Positions 1 to 7,776 of a stretch of 10,424 nt of DNA are shown one piece after another. Made by a program: the position numbers and the translations under genes. How positions within the stretch are numbered: position 1 is the stretch's first letter; every line of letters begins with the position of its first letter. Source of the DNA: Lachnospiraceae bacterium (GTDB taxonomy: Bacteria; Bacillota; Clostridia; Lachnospirales; Lachnospiraceae); NCBI GenBank assembly GCA_024697505.1, contig JAILFQ010000058.1, forward strand, positions 1 to 10,424. The letters run 5' to 3'. The notes under the pieces are model-generated. The model searched no databases and was not told where the DNA came from. It saw only the letters and a list, made by a program, of their open reading frames with translations.

Positions 1-561
1 CACCTTGCATTCCTCTTTGGTCTTTTTAACAACCTTAAGGGCGTTTATTGTACCCGCAAGCACAACAATGGCTGTTCCGTGCTGGTCGTCGTGGAAAACC
101 GGAATAGGAAGAAGCTTTTTAAGTCTTTCTTCTATTTCGAAACATCTTGGAGCGGAAATGTCTTCAAGATTAATTCCGCCAAATGCGGGAGCAATATTAC
201 ATACTGTTTTGATTATTTCTTCTGTATCCTGAGTATCTAAACAAATAGGGAAGGCGTTAACATTTCCGAATTCCTTGAAAAGCACGCATTTTCCTTCCAT
301 AACAGGCATTGCTGCCGCAGCACCTATGTTGCCGAGACCAAGTACAGCACTTCCGTCGGAAATAACGGCGATGGTGTTGGATTTGATTGTGTATTTGTAA
401 ACAGCCTCCGGGTCTTTTGCAATAACCTTACAAGGTTCCGCTACTCCCGGTGTGTATGCAAGAGCAAGATCTTCTCTGCTTTTTACCTTGCATTTTGCCT
501 CTGTTGTTAATTTTCCTTTCCATTCTTCATGAAGCTGTAAAGCCTTTTCTGCGTTGGTCAT
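1..561 (-). CDS. NAD(P)-dependent malic enzyme, N-terminal 187 residues (3' end outside window)
   Basis: Malic enzyme oxidatively decarboxylates malate to pyruvate and CO2 in the cytoplasm, with reduction of NAD or NADP. On the minus strand the frame stays open from ATG at 561 to the window edge. The short bacterial-type N-terminus carries the motifs AYTPGVAEPC (residues 35-44; Y36 is the likely catalytic Tyr), VISDGSAVLGLGNIG (66-80), MEGKCVLFKEFGNVNAF (88-104; K91 is the likely catalytic Lys), NLEDISAPRCFEIE (131-144; E133/D134 are likely metal ligands) and VFHDDQHGTAI (155-165; D159 is a likely ligand). The NAD-binding Rossmann domain lies beyond the edge, so the cofactor cannot be judged. 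An AAAGGA site at about 573-579 precedes the ATG. The gene is divergent from the 582-residue protein and has its own promoter (650-678). Family assignment is firm; the subtype is not. Confidence 0.95.
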   Translation of the reverse strand, partial: MTNAEKALQLHEEWKGKLTTEAKCKVKSREDLALAYTPGVAEPCKVIAKDPEAVYKYTIKSNTIAVISDGSAVLGLGNIGAAAAMPVMEGKCVLFKEFGNVNAFPICLDTQDTEEIIKTVCNIAPAFGGINLEDISAPRCFEIEERLKKLLPIPVFHDDQHGTAIVVLAGTINALKVVKKTKEECKV

Positions 562-619
562 TTTGTTGCCGGTCCTTTCTTACCTGTGGTAGATACCGAA
601 TTTTTTATAATGATTTGGA

Positions 620-639
620 TGAAATTGCATAAAATTTCA
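620..639. promoter_or_regulatory. Inverted repeat at the malic enzyme start site (candidate operator)
   Basis: TGAAATT (620-626) and AATTTCA (633-639) form a perfect 7-bp inverted repeat with a 6-bp spacer. It lies just downstream of the expected malic enzyme start near 643, where a bound repressor would block early transcription. The overlapping stretch 625-642 also resembles a degenerate Rex site: its right half reads TTCACAC, while the left half is poor. The binding protein is unknown. Confidence 0.35.
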
Positions 640-649
640 CACGGGATTA

Positions 650-678
650 ATTCTATCACGAGTTTTACACGGGTGCAA
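650..678 (-). promoter_or_regulatory. Sigma-A-type promoter for the malic enzyme gene
   Basis: Read on the minus strand, TTGCAC (678-673) and TAGAAT (655-650) are separated by exactly 17 bp. The expected transcription start is near 643, about 80 bp upstream of the ATG at 561. This is inferred from sequence only. Confidence 0.6.
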
Positions 679-693
679 GCCTAAAGACGTTTG

Positions 694-722
694 TTGACTT
701 TTGGCTCAGAAAACATTACTAT
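694..722 (+). promoter_or_regulatory. Sigma-A-type promoter for the rightward cluster
   Basis: TTGACT (694-699) and TACTAT (717-722) are separated by 17 bp, with the overlapping string TATAAGAT directly after. The expected start is near 729, giving a leader of about 60 bases before the ATG at 791. It is the best -35/-10 pair in the divergent region for the plus strand and could serve the whole run to rlmH. Confidence 0.55.
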
Positions 723-790
723 AAGATGTGGATTTCTATACACAGGCTTAAAGCCCGGGGGACAATTTTTTTACCGGAAGGATAGGGAAA

Positions 791-2539
791 ATGGCAAAAA
801 AGAAAGTATACACAAAAAGAGAAATATACGTTGATGTTACTGAAAAAGACGGCCTTTTAGACGAGGTCTTGATTCAGGCAATTAAGTTTGATGCTGATGG
901 AAATTACGAAAGCAGCGAATATGTTTTTGATGAGATTCCCGAAGGAGAAAGAGACGATAGTGAGGAATATATATCCGCCGCGGAGTGCTTTTATCTTCAA
1001 TGGCTTACTTTTCTTGAAGAAGACATCCCTACGGAAATCTTTGCTACAGAAAAAAAGTCCGTTATGGCGGATATTTTTGATCCTTTAAGAGAGAATCATC
1101 CGGATGTTAATCTTCTTGCCAAAAGAAAAGACGGCAAGGAAGCCATACACGATTGCATGAGTTTCTGCAGAATGGCATCTGCTTTTGCTTTTGAGGAGGT
1201 GTCGTATCTTAGCGCGGGTATCCGTAAAAAGATAAAAGAGAAGTATCATTTGATAGCAAGTGACTTAAAGCGTGAAAAAGAAAACAGAATATTCTTTATG
1301 GTGACCAATACCGAAGAAGGTCTTGGAGTTACCGCTCTTGCAACGGACAAGGATATGCGTCCTCTTTCACATACAGTGCTTACAGGCAAAGCAAACGATC
1401 CGGAAACGGTTCTTAAACTTGCGGGTTTTCTTGAAAAATACAATGATTCCGACCTTTTTATGACTCAGAACAAATCCAGGATTCTCAGAATGTTTGAGGC
1501 TCTTACCGAAAAGACAGGACTGAACTATGAGGTTTGCTCTTTGGAAAGCATGCTTCTTGCTCTCGGAAGAGATTTTAGAGACGTTTTTGAAGCCGAGCAG
1601 GAAGACAAGGATACCCTGGAGGGCTGGCTTGTAATTTTCAGGGATTATATTCTGAATGCCGAAGAAATACGATACAACAGATTTGTACCGAAGGATATAT
1701 ACAACAGATTTTACTTTATGCTTCCGGTTAAATTGAGCAATAAGGGAAGCTTTGTTAAGCAGTTTAAAAAGAACAATATCTGGAAACCTGAAGATTCCGC
1801 AAAAAAGGTCTTTTCTTTCCAAACAGGAGAGTCCATCAAAGGAAAAATGATAGTTACCAGAGGAAATGTAAGGTATGAGCTTAAGATCAATTCCATAAAG
1901 ATAAAGCATACTTCAGACCTTTTTGCTGTGCTTACGATCAGCGCAGACAACATTATTTATCCGGGAAAGCTTGATATAATTGATATTAAAAGACTTCTTG
2001 GACAGATTAAAACAAATTCACGCGATGAGAAGGAACTTTTCGTTTCCGAAAAGATTTTACCGGATTCCGTAGAATATAAATTTAAAGATGCCAATGCCAC
2101 ATATTCCGTAGGAACTGCGGGAAACAGGGAAAGCACCATTCTTTGGCTTAACGGTCTCTTTATTTTGGGACAGGAAAAGAAAAGAAATACCATGTGCGTG
2201 GAGACTCTTGAGGACGAGATGCTTGTTGTTACTCAGAAATTTCTTAGAGATGAACTTGAAGAAGAGGACACTCTATCCGGAATTCTGGAAAACGATCTGC
2301 GACTTCGTTTGGTAGAAAAGGAACTTGCAGAATGCGAAGAAGAGGCGCATGGCAGGCTTAATCCTAAGCAAAAGAGGACCATAAACAAACTCTTTACAGA
2401 GTTCAGGTCTATCTGCGCTACGGGAGGAAGGGAACTTCTTTCTTCTTCCGGAAAGCTGGCATACGATCTTGTAAATAGCGAGCGTCACTATGACGAGATG
2501 AGAGAACGTATTGAAAAGAAATTTGCCATGTACAGATAA
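791..2539 (+). CDS. Uncharacterised 582-residue cytoplasmic protein upstream of rex
   Basis: I do not recognise this family. The product is a long, charged protein of 582 residues with no signal peptide and no membrane segment, so it is probably cytoplasmic. The N-terminus (about 1-60) is acidic and strand-rich. The middle is mixed alpha/beta, with no P-loop, zinc-ligand or nuclease motif that I can identify. From about residue 484 the chain is highly charged and predicted helical (runs such as DELEEED and ECEEEAHGRL), possibly coiled coil or a protein-binding arm. The start is supported by GGAAGGATAGGG just before ATG 791. It is the first gene after the plus-strand promoter and ends 31 bp before rex, so the two are probably cotranscribed. 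Base composition looks like that of its neighbours. Its reality as a gene is well supported by length, RBS and position; its function is unknown. Confidence 0.85.
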   Translation: MAKKKVYTKREIYVDVTEKDGLLDEVLIQAIKFDADGNYESSEYVFDEIPEGERDDSEEYISAAECFYLQWLTFLEEDIPTEIFATEKKSVMADIFDPLRENHPDVNLLAKRKDGKEAIHDCMSFCRMASAFAFEEVSYLSAGIRKKIKEKYHLIASDLKREKENRIFFMVTNTEEGLGVTALATDKDMRPLSHTVLTGKANDPETVLKLAGFLEKYNDSDLFMTQNKSRILRMFEALTEKTGLNYEVCSLESMLLALGRDFRDVFEAEQEDKDTLEGWLVIFRDYILNAEEIRYNRFVPKDIYNRFYFMLPVKLSNKGSFVKQFKKNNIWKPEDSAKKVFSFQTGESIKGKMIVTRGNVRYELKINSIKIKHTSDLFAVLTISADNIIYPGKLDIIDIKRLLGQIKTNSRDEKELFVSEKILPDSVEYKFKDANATYSVGTAGNRESTILWLNGLFILGQEKKRNTMCVETLEDEMLVVTQKFLRDELEEEDTLSGILENDLRLRLVEKELAECEEEAHGRLNPKQKRTINKLFTEFRSICATGGRELLSSSGKLAYDLVNSERHYDEMRERIEKKFAMYR

Positions 2540-2570
2540 AGTACAAAAGGCAGAAACGGAGATAAACATA

Positions 2571-3236
2571 ATGAGTGACAGAAAAATATCCATAGCTGTT
2601 ATTAAGAGACTGCCAAGATATTACAGATATCTGGGCGAGCTTTTATCAAATGATGTTGTAAGGATCTCTTCAAAGGAACTCAGCGAAAGAATGGGAGTTA
2701 CAGCGTCACAGATCAGACAGGACCTTAACAATTTCGGCGGCTTTGGCCAGCAAGGTTACGGATATAACGTAGAATACCTCTACAACGAAATCGGTAAGAT
2801 CTTAGGCCTTGATAAAAAGAACAAGGTTATAATAATAGGTGCCGGAAATGTTGGACAGGCTCTTGCCAATTATTCGGATTTCCAGAAGCGGGGTTTCGAC
2901 ATAATAGGAATATTTGATGTTAATCCTGCTATAATAGGTACTTCTGTAAGGGGAATCGAAATCCGCAGCATGTCTGTTCTTGAGCAGTTTATGAAGGACA
3001 ATAAGGTTGATATTGCTGCTCTTACAATTCCTAAAGAAAAGGCTCCTCAGGTCGCTGCGGATCTTGTTAAGTGGGGAATAAGAGCTGTTTGGAACTTTGC
3101 TCCTACAGACCTTCATCTTCCTCCGACGGTTGCTCAGGAGAATGTTCATCTGGCAGAAAGCCTTATGAGACTTTCCTGCAAGATTAAGACAATGGATGAA
3201 AAGATGAACAAGGAAAAAGAAAAGGACAAGAAATAA
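2571..3236 (+). CDS. rex: Redox-sensing transcriptional repressor Rex
   Basis: Rex is a homodimeric repressor that binds DNA when NAD is high and lets go when NADH rises, derepressing fermentative and NADH-oxidising genes. The 221-residue product has the winged-helix N-terminus with RLPRYYRYLGELL (13-25), VRISSKELSERMGVTASQIRQDL (30-52) and the glycine-rich FGGFGQQGYGY wing (55-65). A Rossmann domain follows, with IIIGAGNVGQALANY (87-101), FDVNP (115-119) with the Asp expected to bind the adenine ribose, and the conserved WNFAP (174-178). I chose ATG 2571 because GGAG (2558-2561) is well placed and the protein then begins as in other Rex proteins; the longer frame from 2511 would overlap the preceding gene and add 20 non-family residues. 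The Lys-rich C-terminal tail is slightly longer than usual. The stop overlaps the acpS start (TAATG). Confidence 0.96.
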   Translation: MSDRKISIAVIKRLPRYYRYLGELLSNDVVRISSKELSERMGVTASQIRQDLNNFGGFGQQGYGYNVEYLYNEIGKILGLDKKNKVIIIGAGNVGQALANYSDFQKRGFDIIGIFDVNPAIIGTSVRGIEIRSMSVLEQFMKDNKVDIAALTIPKEKAPQVAADLVKWGIRAVWNFAPTDLHLPPTVAQENVHLAESLMRLSCKIKTMDEKMNKEKEKDKK

Positions 3237-3598
3237 TGATAATCGGTGTAGGTACTGACATTATTGAAACCGAGCGTATAAAAAAAGCTCTTGAAAGAGA
3301 AGGCTTTTTGAAAAACACATATACTGATGCAGAGGCGGAACTTATAAAAAAGAGACCTGCTTCCGCTGCCGGAAATTTTGCCGCCAAAGAGGCAGTGGCA
3401 AAAGCTCTGGGCAGCGGCTTCTCCGGTTTTGGACCAAAAGAAGTTGAAATACTTAGGGATAAAGCCGGAAAACCTTTTGTAAATCTCTACGGAGGAGCAA
3501 AGAAAAAAGCAGAAGAGATTAACGTAAACAGAATTCATGTTTCCATATCGGATGTCTCCGGGTGCGCGGTTGGTATGGCAGTGGCGGAAGGAGAATAA
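3236..3598 (+). CDS. acpS: Holo-[acyl-carrier-protein] synthase
   Basis: AcpS transfers 4'-phosphopantetheine from CoA to the conserved Ser of apo-ACP, activating fatty acid synthesis. The 120-residue length is typical. GVGTDIIETERI (4-15) contains the Mg-binding D8, and NFAAKEAVAKALGSG (47-61) contains E52, the second metal ligand. GPKEVEILRDKAGKP (66-80) and IHVSISDVSGCAVG (100-113) complete the family pattern. In the last motif the residue after VSIS is Asp106, where the Bacillus subtilis enzyme has a His (VSITH). The ATG at 3236 overlaps the rex stop by one base, suggesting translational coupling, and AAAGGA lies about 9 bases upstream. An acpS-nnr-alr order is common in Firmicutes. Confidence 0.95.
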   Translation: MIIGVGTDIIETERIKKALEREGFLKNTYTDAEAELIKKRPASAAGNFAAKEAVAKALGSGFSGFGPKEVEILRDKAGKPFVNLYGGAKKKAEEINVNRIHVSISDVSGCAVGMAVAEGE

Positions 3599-3616
3599 GG
3601 ATCATTTTGTACATTT

Positions 3617-3623
3617 AAGGAGG
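3617..3623 (+). promoter_or_regulatory. Near-perfect Shine-Dalgarno of nnr
   Basis: AAGGAGG, complementary to the 16S rRNA 3' end, sits 7 bases before ATG 3631. It is the strongest ribosome binding site in the rightward cluster and fixes the nnr start independently of acpS translation. Confidence 0.8.
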
Positions 3624-3630
3624 GAATTAT

Positions 3631-5181
3631 ATGCAGTATGCGTGCGGAACCAGACAAATGAAGCTTATTGATGAAACAACCATTTCAAAAATAGGCATTC
3701 CTGCAACGGTTATGATGGAAAAGGCAGCTATGGCGGTTGCAACCCATGCTGTTGAAATAATTACCTTTTCGGACAAGATAATTGCTGTGTGCGGAACCGG
3801 AAACAATGGCGGTGACGGGATTGCGGCAGCAAGGATTCTCTTTTTAAAAGGCTACAACACAGAAATATATATTGCGGGAGACAGGAAGAAACTTACCAAA
3901 GAAACAAAACTTCAGCTTAAGATAGCAAGAAATCTGGGAATTAAGATACTTAGAAAACCTAATTTTTCAAAGTATGATGCCATAATAGACGCCATATTCG
4001 GAACGGGGCTTTCAAGAAATATAACAGGAGACATAAAAAAACTTATAGAGGCCATCAACGCATCCGGCAAGAAAGTGGTTTCCGTTGATGTTCCGTCCGG
4101 TGTTTGCGCAGACGACGGAAAGATCATGCCTATTGCCGTAAATGCCAATATGACAGTGACCTTCGGCTACGTAAAGACAGGCTGTCTTCTTTTTCCGGGC
4201 GCAGAATATACCGGTTTTGTTTATGTGGAAGATATAGGCTTTGCACCTATAGTTCTGGATGAGCCTCCTACAAGATTTTACTTTGACGAACCGGTGGAAT
4301 CTTTAATGCTTCCGAGAAAAAAGAATTCCAACAAGGGAACTTACGGAAGGGTTCTTGTTGTGGCCGGTTCCAAGAATATGTCAGGTGCCGCCTACTTTGC
4401 CGCAGCTGCCGCATATAATACCGGAGCGGGCATTGTTCGTATTTTGACTGATGAAAGTAACAGGGAGATATTGCAGAAACAGCTTCCTGAGGCTATACTT
4501 ACAACATACTCTACCGAAGGCGGTGCAATTGTGCCTGAAGACGTGGAGGTAATAAAGGATACCATCCTTTGGGCAAGCGTTATAGTTATTGGACCGGGTC
4601 TTGGTACTTCGGCTCCCGGCGCAAGTCTTGTAAACTATGTATTAAACGAATGTAAGGTTCCGCTTGTACTGGATGCAGACGGACTTAACATAATAGCAAG
4701 GGTAATAAATGATAAGCTGGGGGAAAAGGCAGAACCTGCGGAAAAGATAGCATATCTTGCAAAACTTCTTCCGGCGGGTACGATTTTAACACCTCACAAA
4801 AAAGAGCTTTCAAACCTTACGGGAATACCAATGAAGGACCTTGTAGACTGTCTTATAGATTCAAGTTCGATCTGTACGGAAAACAACGATCTTATTTTTG
4901 TTAAGAAGGACGTAAGAACAATAGTATCATTTGGCAGTTCGGATTACATAAATGTTTCCGGAAATGACGGTATGGCTACCGCAGGAAGCGGAGATGTGCT
5001 TGCCGGAATTATCGGCGGCCTTATTGCACAAGGCGAAATGCCAAGAATGGCTGCAATGTTAGGCTGCTACCTCCATGGCACTGCAGGCAATATTGCGGCT
5101 CAGAAAAAGGGAGTCCGTTCCATGCTTGCCAGCGACATTCTTGAAGGAATACCCGTTGCATTACAGAAAAGAGGGGAATAA
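3631..5181 (+). CDS. nnr: Bifunctional NAD(P)H-hydrate repair enzyme (epimerase plus ADP-dependent dehydratase)
   Basis: Nnr repairs hydrated NAD(P)H: the N-terminal YjeF domain epimerises R- to S-NAD(P)HX, and the C-terminal ribokinase-like domain dehydrates the S form using ADP. The 516 residues cover both full domains. The epimerase half has CGTGNNGGDGIAAARIL (54-70), DAIFGTGL (120-127, likely catalytic D120) and SVDVPSGV (151-158). The dehydratase half begins at about residue 234 with GTYGRVLVVAGSKNMSGAA (236-254), then GPGLG (321-325), PLVLDADGLN (344-353), TPHKKELSNLTG (387-398) and NDGMATAGSGDVLAGIIGGL (445-464, with D455 the likely catalytic residue). It follows acpS by 32 bp and precedes alr by 4 bp. 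Placement with rex is consistent with an NADH theme, though that link is inference. Confidence 0.95.
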   Translation: MQYACGTRQMKLIDETTISKIGIPATVMMEKAAMAVATHAVEIITFSDKIIAVCGTGNNGGDGIAAARILFLKGYNTEIYIAGDRKKLTKETKLQLKIARNLGIKILRKPNFSKYDAIIDAIFGTGLSRNITGDIKKLIEAINASGKKVVSVDVPSGVCADDGKIMPIAVNANMTVTFGYVKTGCLLFPGAEYTGFVYVEDIGFAPIVLDEPPTRFYFDEPVESLMLPRKKNSNKGTYGRVLVVAGSKNMSGAAYFAAAAAYNTGAGIVRILTDESNREILQKQLPEAILTTYSTEGGAIVPEDVEVIKDTILWASVIVIGPGLGTSAPGASLVNYVLNECKVPLVLDADGLNIIARVINDKLGEKAEPAEKIAYLAKLLPAGTILTPHKKELSNLTGIPMKDLVDCLIDSSSICTENNDLIFVKKDVRTIVSFGSSDYINVSGNDGMATAGSGDVLAGIIGGLIAQGEMPRMAAMLGCYLHGTAGNIAAQKKGVRSMLASDILEGIPVALQKRGE

Positions 5182-5188
5182 GATTTTG
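5171..5188 (+). promoter_or_regulatory. RBS plus TTG codon that set the alr start
   Basis: GAGGGG (5171-5176) lies 9 bases before TTG 5186-5188, and the nnr stop (5179-5181) falls between them. The next in-frame ATG upstream (5075) would overlap nnr by 107 bases and add residues that look like out-of-frame nnr, so TTG is preferred. Confidence 0.7.
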
Positions 5189-6370
5189 GACCAAAGATAT
5201 TTTCGCGTTAGGGCAGATATATCTTTAGACGCGATAAGAGGAAATATTTTAGCCGGAAAGAAACTTCTTCCGGAGGGCACAAAGACAATGGCGGTTGTTA
5301 AGGCAGATGCCTACGGCCATGGAGCTGTTGTGGTTGCGCGAAATATAGAAGATATAGTTGATGAATTTGCGGTTGCCGTTTTGGAAGAGGGCCTGGAACT
5401 CAGACAGGCAGGCATAAAAAAGCCTATACTCATACTTGGACATACAGACGGAAGAATAGCCGCAAAGGCAATTGAAAATAATATTCAGATGACCGTTTTT
5501 TCTCTTAAAACGGCAAAAGAGTATAATGAAATTTCCGAAAAACTTGGAAAAAAGGCCAAGCTGCATATTAAACTGGATACCGGAATGAACAGAATAGGTT
5601 ATCAGGTAACGCCGGAGTGCTTTAACGAAAACTTATCTGAAATTCTTAAATATAAAGATCTTAAAAATGTAGAAATTGTCGGTATTTTTACCCATCTTTG
5701 CAAGGCTGATGACGAGGAAAAGGATTTTTCCGAACATCAGGTTGAAATTTTTAAAGATTTTGTTTCAAAGCTTGAAGAAAAAGGAATGAACATTCCCGTT
5801 AAACATGCCTGCGCTTCGGCCGGAATAATAGACATTCCGGAAGGAGACCAGGATATGGTGCGTTTTGGAATTACCATGTACGGAATGTACCCTTCGGACC
5901 ATGTTACAAAAGAAAAGATGCCGATAAGGCCTGCAATGGAACTTAAGAGCGAGGTATCATTTATTAAGACCCTTGAGGCCGGAAGCGGAATTGGTTACAG
6001 CGGAACCTACGTTACGGACAAGAGGGAGATTATAGCAACAATACCTGTAGGCTACGGAGACGGTTATCCAAGAGCTCTTTCGAACAAGGGCTGGGTGCTT
6101 ATCCAAGGTAAAAAGGCGCCTATACGCGGAAGAATATGTATGGACCAGTTTATGGTGGACATTACGGATATTCCGGGCGTAAAGGAGGGGGATGTGGTAA
6201 CTCTTATGGGAAGAGACGGAGATGAAGTTATTACTGCCGAAACCATAGGTGAACTTACAGAGACATCCTTCCATTACGAAGTGGTTTGCAATGTTGCTAA
6301 AAGAGTCCCAAGAGTTTATACAAGGGACGGTAAAATAATAGATGTTAAGAGCTGTCTGCCCTTAGCCTGA
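5186..6370 (+). CDS. alr: Alanine racemase
   Basis: This is a PLP enzyme interconverting L- and D-alanine for peptidoglycan precursor synthesis. From the TTG start the product has 394 residues, slightly longer than usual. MAVVKADAYGHGAV (35-48) contains the PLP-binding K39. HIKLDTGMNRIGY (127-139), GIFTHLCKAD (166-175) and HACASAGIIDIPE (207-219) follow the TIM-barrel pattern. In the C-terminal beta domain, GSGIGYSGTY (266-275) carries the likely catalytic Y271, followed by IPVGYGDGYPRAL (286-298), RGRICMDQFMVDIT (314-327) and HYEVVCNVAKRVPRVY (363-378). The start begins DQRYFRVRADISLDAI, as expected for the family N-terminus. It lies 4 bp after nnr, and translation is probably coupled. The Ala/Ser preference cannot be told from sequence, but context favours Ala. 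Confidence 0.95.
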   Translation: MDQRYFRVRADISLDAIRGNILAGKKLLPEGTKTMAVVKADAYGHGAVVVARNIEDIVDEFAVAVLEEGLELRQAGIKKPILILGHTDGRIAAKAIENNIQMTVFSLKTAKEYNEISEKLGKKAKLHIKLDTGMNRIGYQVTPECFNENLSEILKYKDLKNVEIVGIFTHLCKADDEEKDFSEHQVEIFKDFVSKLEEKGMNIPVKHACASAGIIDIPEGDQDMVRFGITMYGMYPSDHVTKEKMPIRPAMELKSEVSFIKTLEAGSGIGYSGTYVTDKREIIATIPVGYGDGYPRALSNKGWVLIQGKKAPIRGRICMDQFMVDITDIPGVKEGDVVTLMGRDGDEVITAETIGELTETSFHYEVVCNVAKRVPRVYTRDGKIIDVKSCLPLA

Positions 6371-6375
6371 AAGTG

Positions 6376-6382
6376 AAAGGAG
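6376..6382 (+). promoter_or_regulatory. Shine-Dalgarno that favours ATG 6394 over GTG 6373
   Basis: AAAGGAG lies 11 bases upstream of ATG 6394. If translation began at GTG 6373, this site would be inside the gene and only the weak alr 3' end would be available for initiation. Confidence 0.6.
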
Positions 6383-6393
6383 TTTTTATTTTT

Positions 6394-7776
6394 ATGGACG
6401 TTCATCCCATACGTGGAGTGATAATCGTTTTTGTTTTAATTTTGGTAAACGCAATAACAGAGGCCATGGTTACGGCTTTTGAAAGCGTAAGCGAGCCTTT
6501 GCTTGAAAAAAGAAAGGAAGAAGACGGAGACAAAAAAGCAATTGCAGTACTTTCTATTTTAGAAAGACACAGAAGAATGATGACGGCAACGGATCTTATA
6601 AGAGTTGCCAGTTTTGGAACTATCACATATTTCTTTTACAAAGATCTGGCAGTGTACCTGCTTAATGTATGTGAAGAACAGGGTTTTACAAGTCCTTTAA
6701 AGTGGACTTTGCTTGTACTTGCCTGCATTCTTCAGATAATGATAGTTGAGCTTTTTTCCATTAAACTCCCGAAAAAGCTTGCTTTTAAACATGCCGAAGG
6801 TTTTGCGGAGTCTACACACGGTCTTATGAAGTGTGTTATGGCACTTCTTGGTCCGGTATCATTTGTGCTTGAAAAGATTACTCTTGGGCTTTTAATGCTT
6901 TTCCATGTAAAAGCGTCTGAACTTGAAGAAAGAGTTACGGAAGAAGAAATACTTTCCTCCGTTACGGAAGCTTCCGAAAGCGGTGCAATAGAAGCCGAAG
7001 AAGCCGAAATGATAAACAACATATTCGAATTTGACGATACACACGTTTATGATGTTATGACCCATAGAAGGGACATTGTGGCAATAAATGTTTCCATGGA
7101 TGTTTATGATGCAATGAACCTTATGTTAAACGAATCTTATACACGTTACCCTGTTTATGAGGGCAGTGTTGAAAATATAATCGGTATTCTTCATCTTAAG
7201 GACGTTATGACCTTGTATATGAAGAACACACCTGAAAAAATGAAGTCCGTTTCTGTAAGAAAACTTTGCAGAAAGCCTTATTTTGTTCCGGATACACAAA
7301 GCCTGGACGTACTTCTTTCGGACATGCAAAAGAAGAGAGTGCATATGGCTGTTGCCATAGACGAATACGGCCAGACCGCAGGTATTGTTACAATGGAAGA
7401 TATTCTTGAGGAAATTGTCGGCGAGATTCAGGACGAGTATGACGACGAGGAAGTAGAGGATATTAGGGAACTTGAAGACGGTTCCTTTATAATACGGGGC
7501 AGTACGGACCTTGAGGATGTGGCGGAAGCCACAAAAATGCCTATTCTTGCGGAAGATGTGGATACCCTTAACGGGCTTATCATTTCCGAACTTGACCATA
7601 TACCGCAGGACGATGAGCATGCAACAATAACCTACAACGGTTATTCCATTGAGATACTTGAAACAAAGGACAAAATGATAACTCTTGCAAAGGTTTGCAA
7701 ACTTCCTGAGGAAGAGGCAGAGAGTGAAGAGAGCGAAAACAAGTCCGATGAAAATGATAAGGATGACGAAGATTGA
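6394..7776 (+). CDS. CNNM/CBS-domain membrane protein (CorC/HlyC, 'hemolysin family')
   Basis: These proteins have a CNNM (DUF21) membrane domain, a CBS pair and usually a CorC/HlyC C-terminal domain. Members are linked to Mg2+ and other divalent cation efflux, and the 'hemolysin' name is historical. The 460 residues show an N-terminal segment (about 8-22), a further hydrophobic stretch (about 104-122, TLLVLACILQIMIVE) and another at about 147-170. EEEILSSVTEASESGAIEAE (183-202) is the classic linker before the CBS pair, which spans about 215-345, with VMTHRRDIVAI, RYPVYEG, GILHLKDVM and AIDEYGQTAGIVTMEDILEEI. A CorC-like domain follows (about 360-436). The last 22 residues are almost entirely Glu, Asp, Ser, Asn and Lys. 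ATG 6394 is chosen for its SD. The stop overlaps the rlmH start (TTGA). Confidence 0.9.
   Translation: MDVHPIRGVIIVFVLILVNAITEAMVTAFESVSEPLLEKRKEEDGDKKAIAVLSILERHRRMMTATDLIRVASFGTITYFFYKDLAVYLLNVCEEQGFTSPLKWTLLVLACILQIMIVELFSIKLPKKLAFKHAEGFAESTHGLMKCVMALLGPVSFVLEKITLGLLMLFHVKASELEERVTEEEILSSVTEASESGAIEAEEAEMINNIFEFDDTHVYDVMTHRRDIVAINVSMDVYDAMNLMLNESYTRYPVYEGSVENIIGILHLKDVMTLYMKNTPEKMKSVSVRKLCRKPYFVPDTQSLDVLLSDMQKKRVHMAVAIDEYGQTAGIVTMEDILEEIVGEIQDEYDDEEVEDIRELEDGSFIIRGSTDLEDVAEATKMPILAEDVDTLNGLIISELDHIPQDDEHATITYNGYSIEILETKDKMITLAKVCKLPEEEAESEESENKSDENDKDDED

Noticed and set aside
1367..1909. 180-codon open frame on the minus strand
   Set aside because: It lies antisense inside the 582-residue gene, has no RBS-supported start, and its residue pattern looks like a shadow of the plus-strand coding frame.
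2511..2570. Upstream ATG giving a 241-residue Rex
   Set aside because: It would overlap the preceding gene by 29 bases and add residues unlike any Rex N-terminus; ATG 2571 has a placed GGAG.
5075..5185. Upstream ATG giving a 431-residue Alr
   Set aside because: It overlaps nnr by 107 bases and adds residues that are out-of-frame nnr sequence; the TTG start fits the RBS and family.
7126..7620. 164-codon open frame on the minus strand
   Set aside because: It is antisense to the CBS domains of the CNNM protein and shows no recognisable protein pattern.
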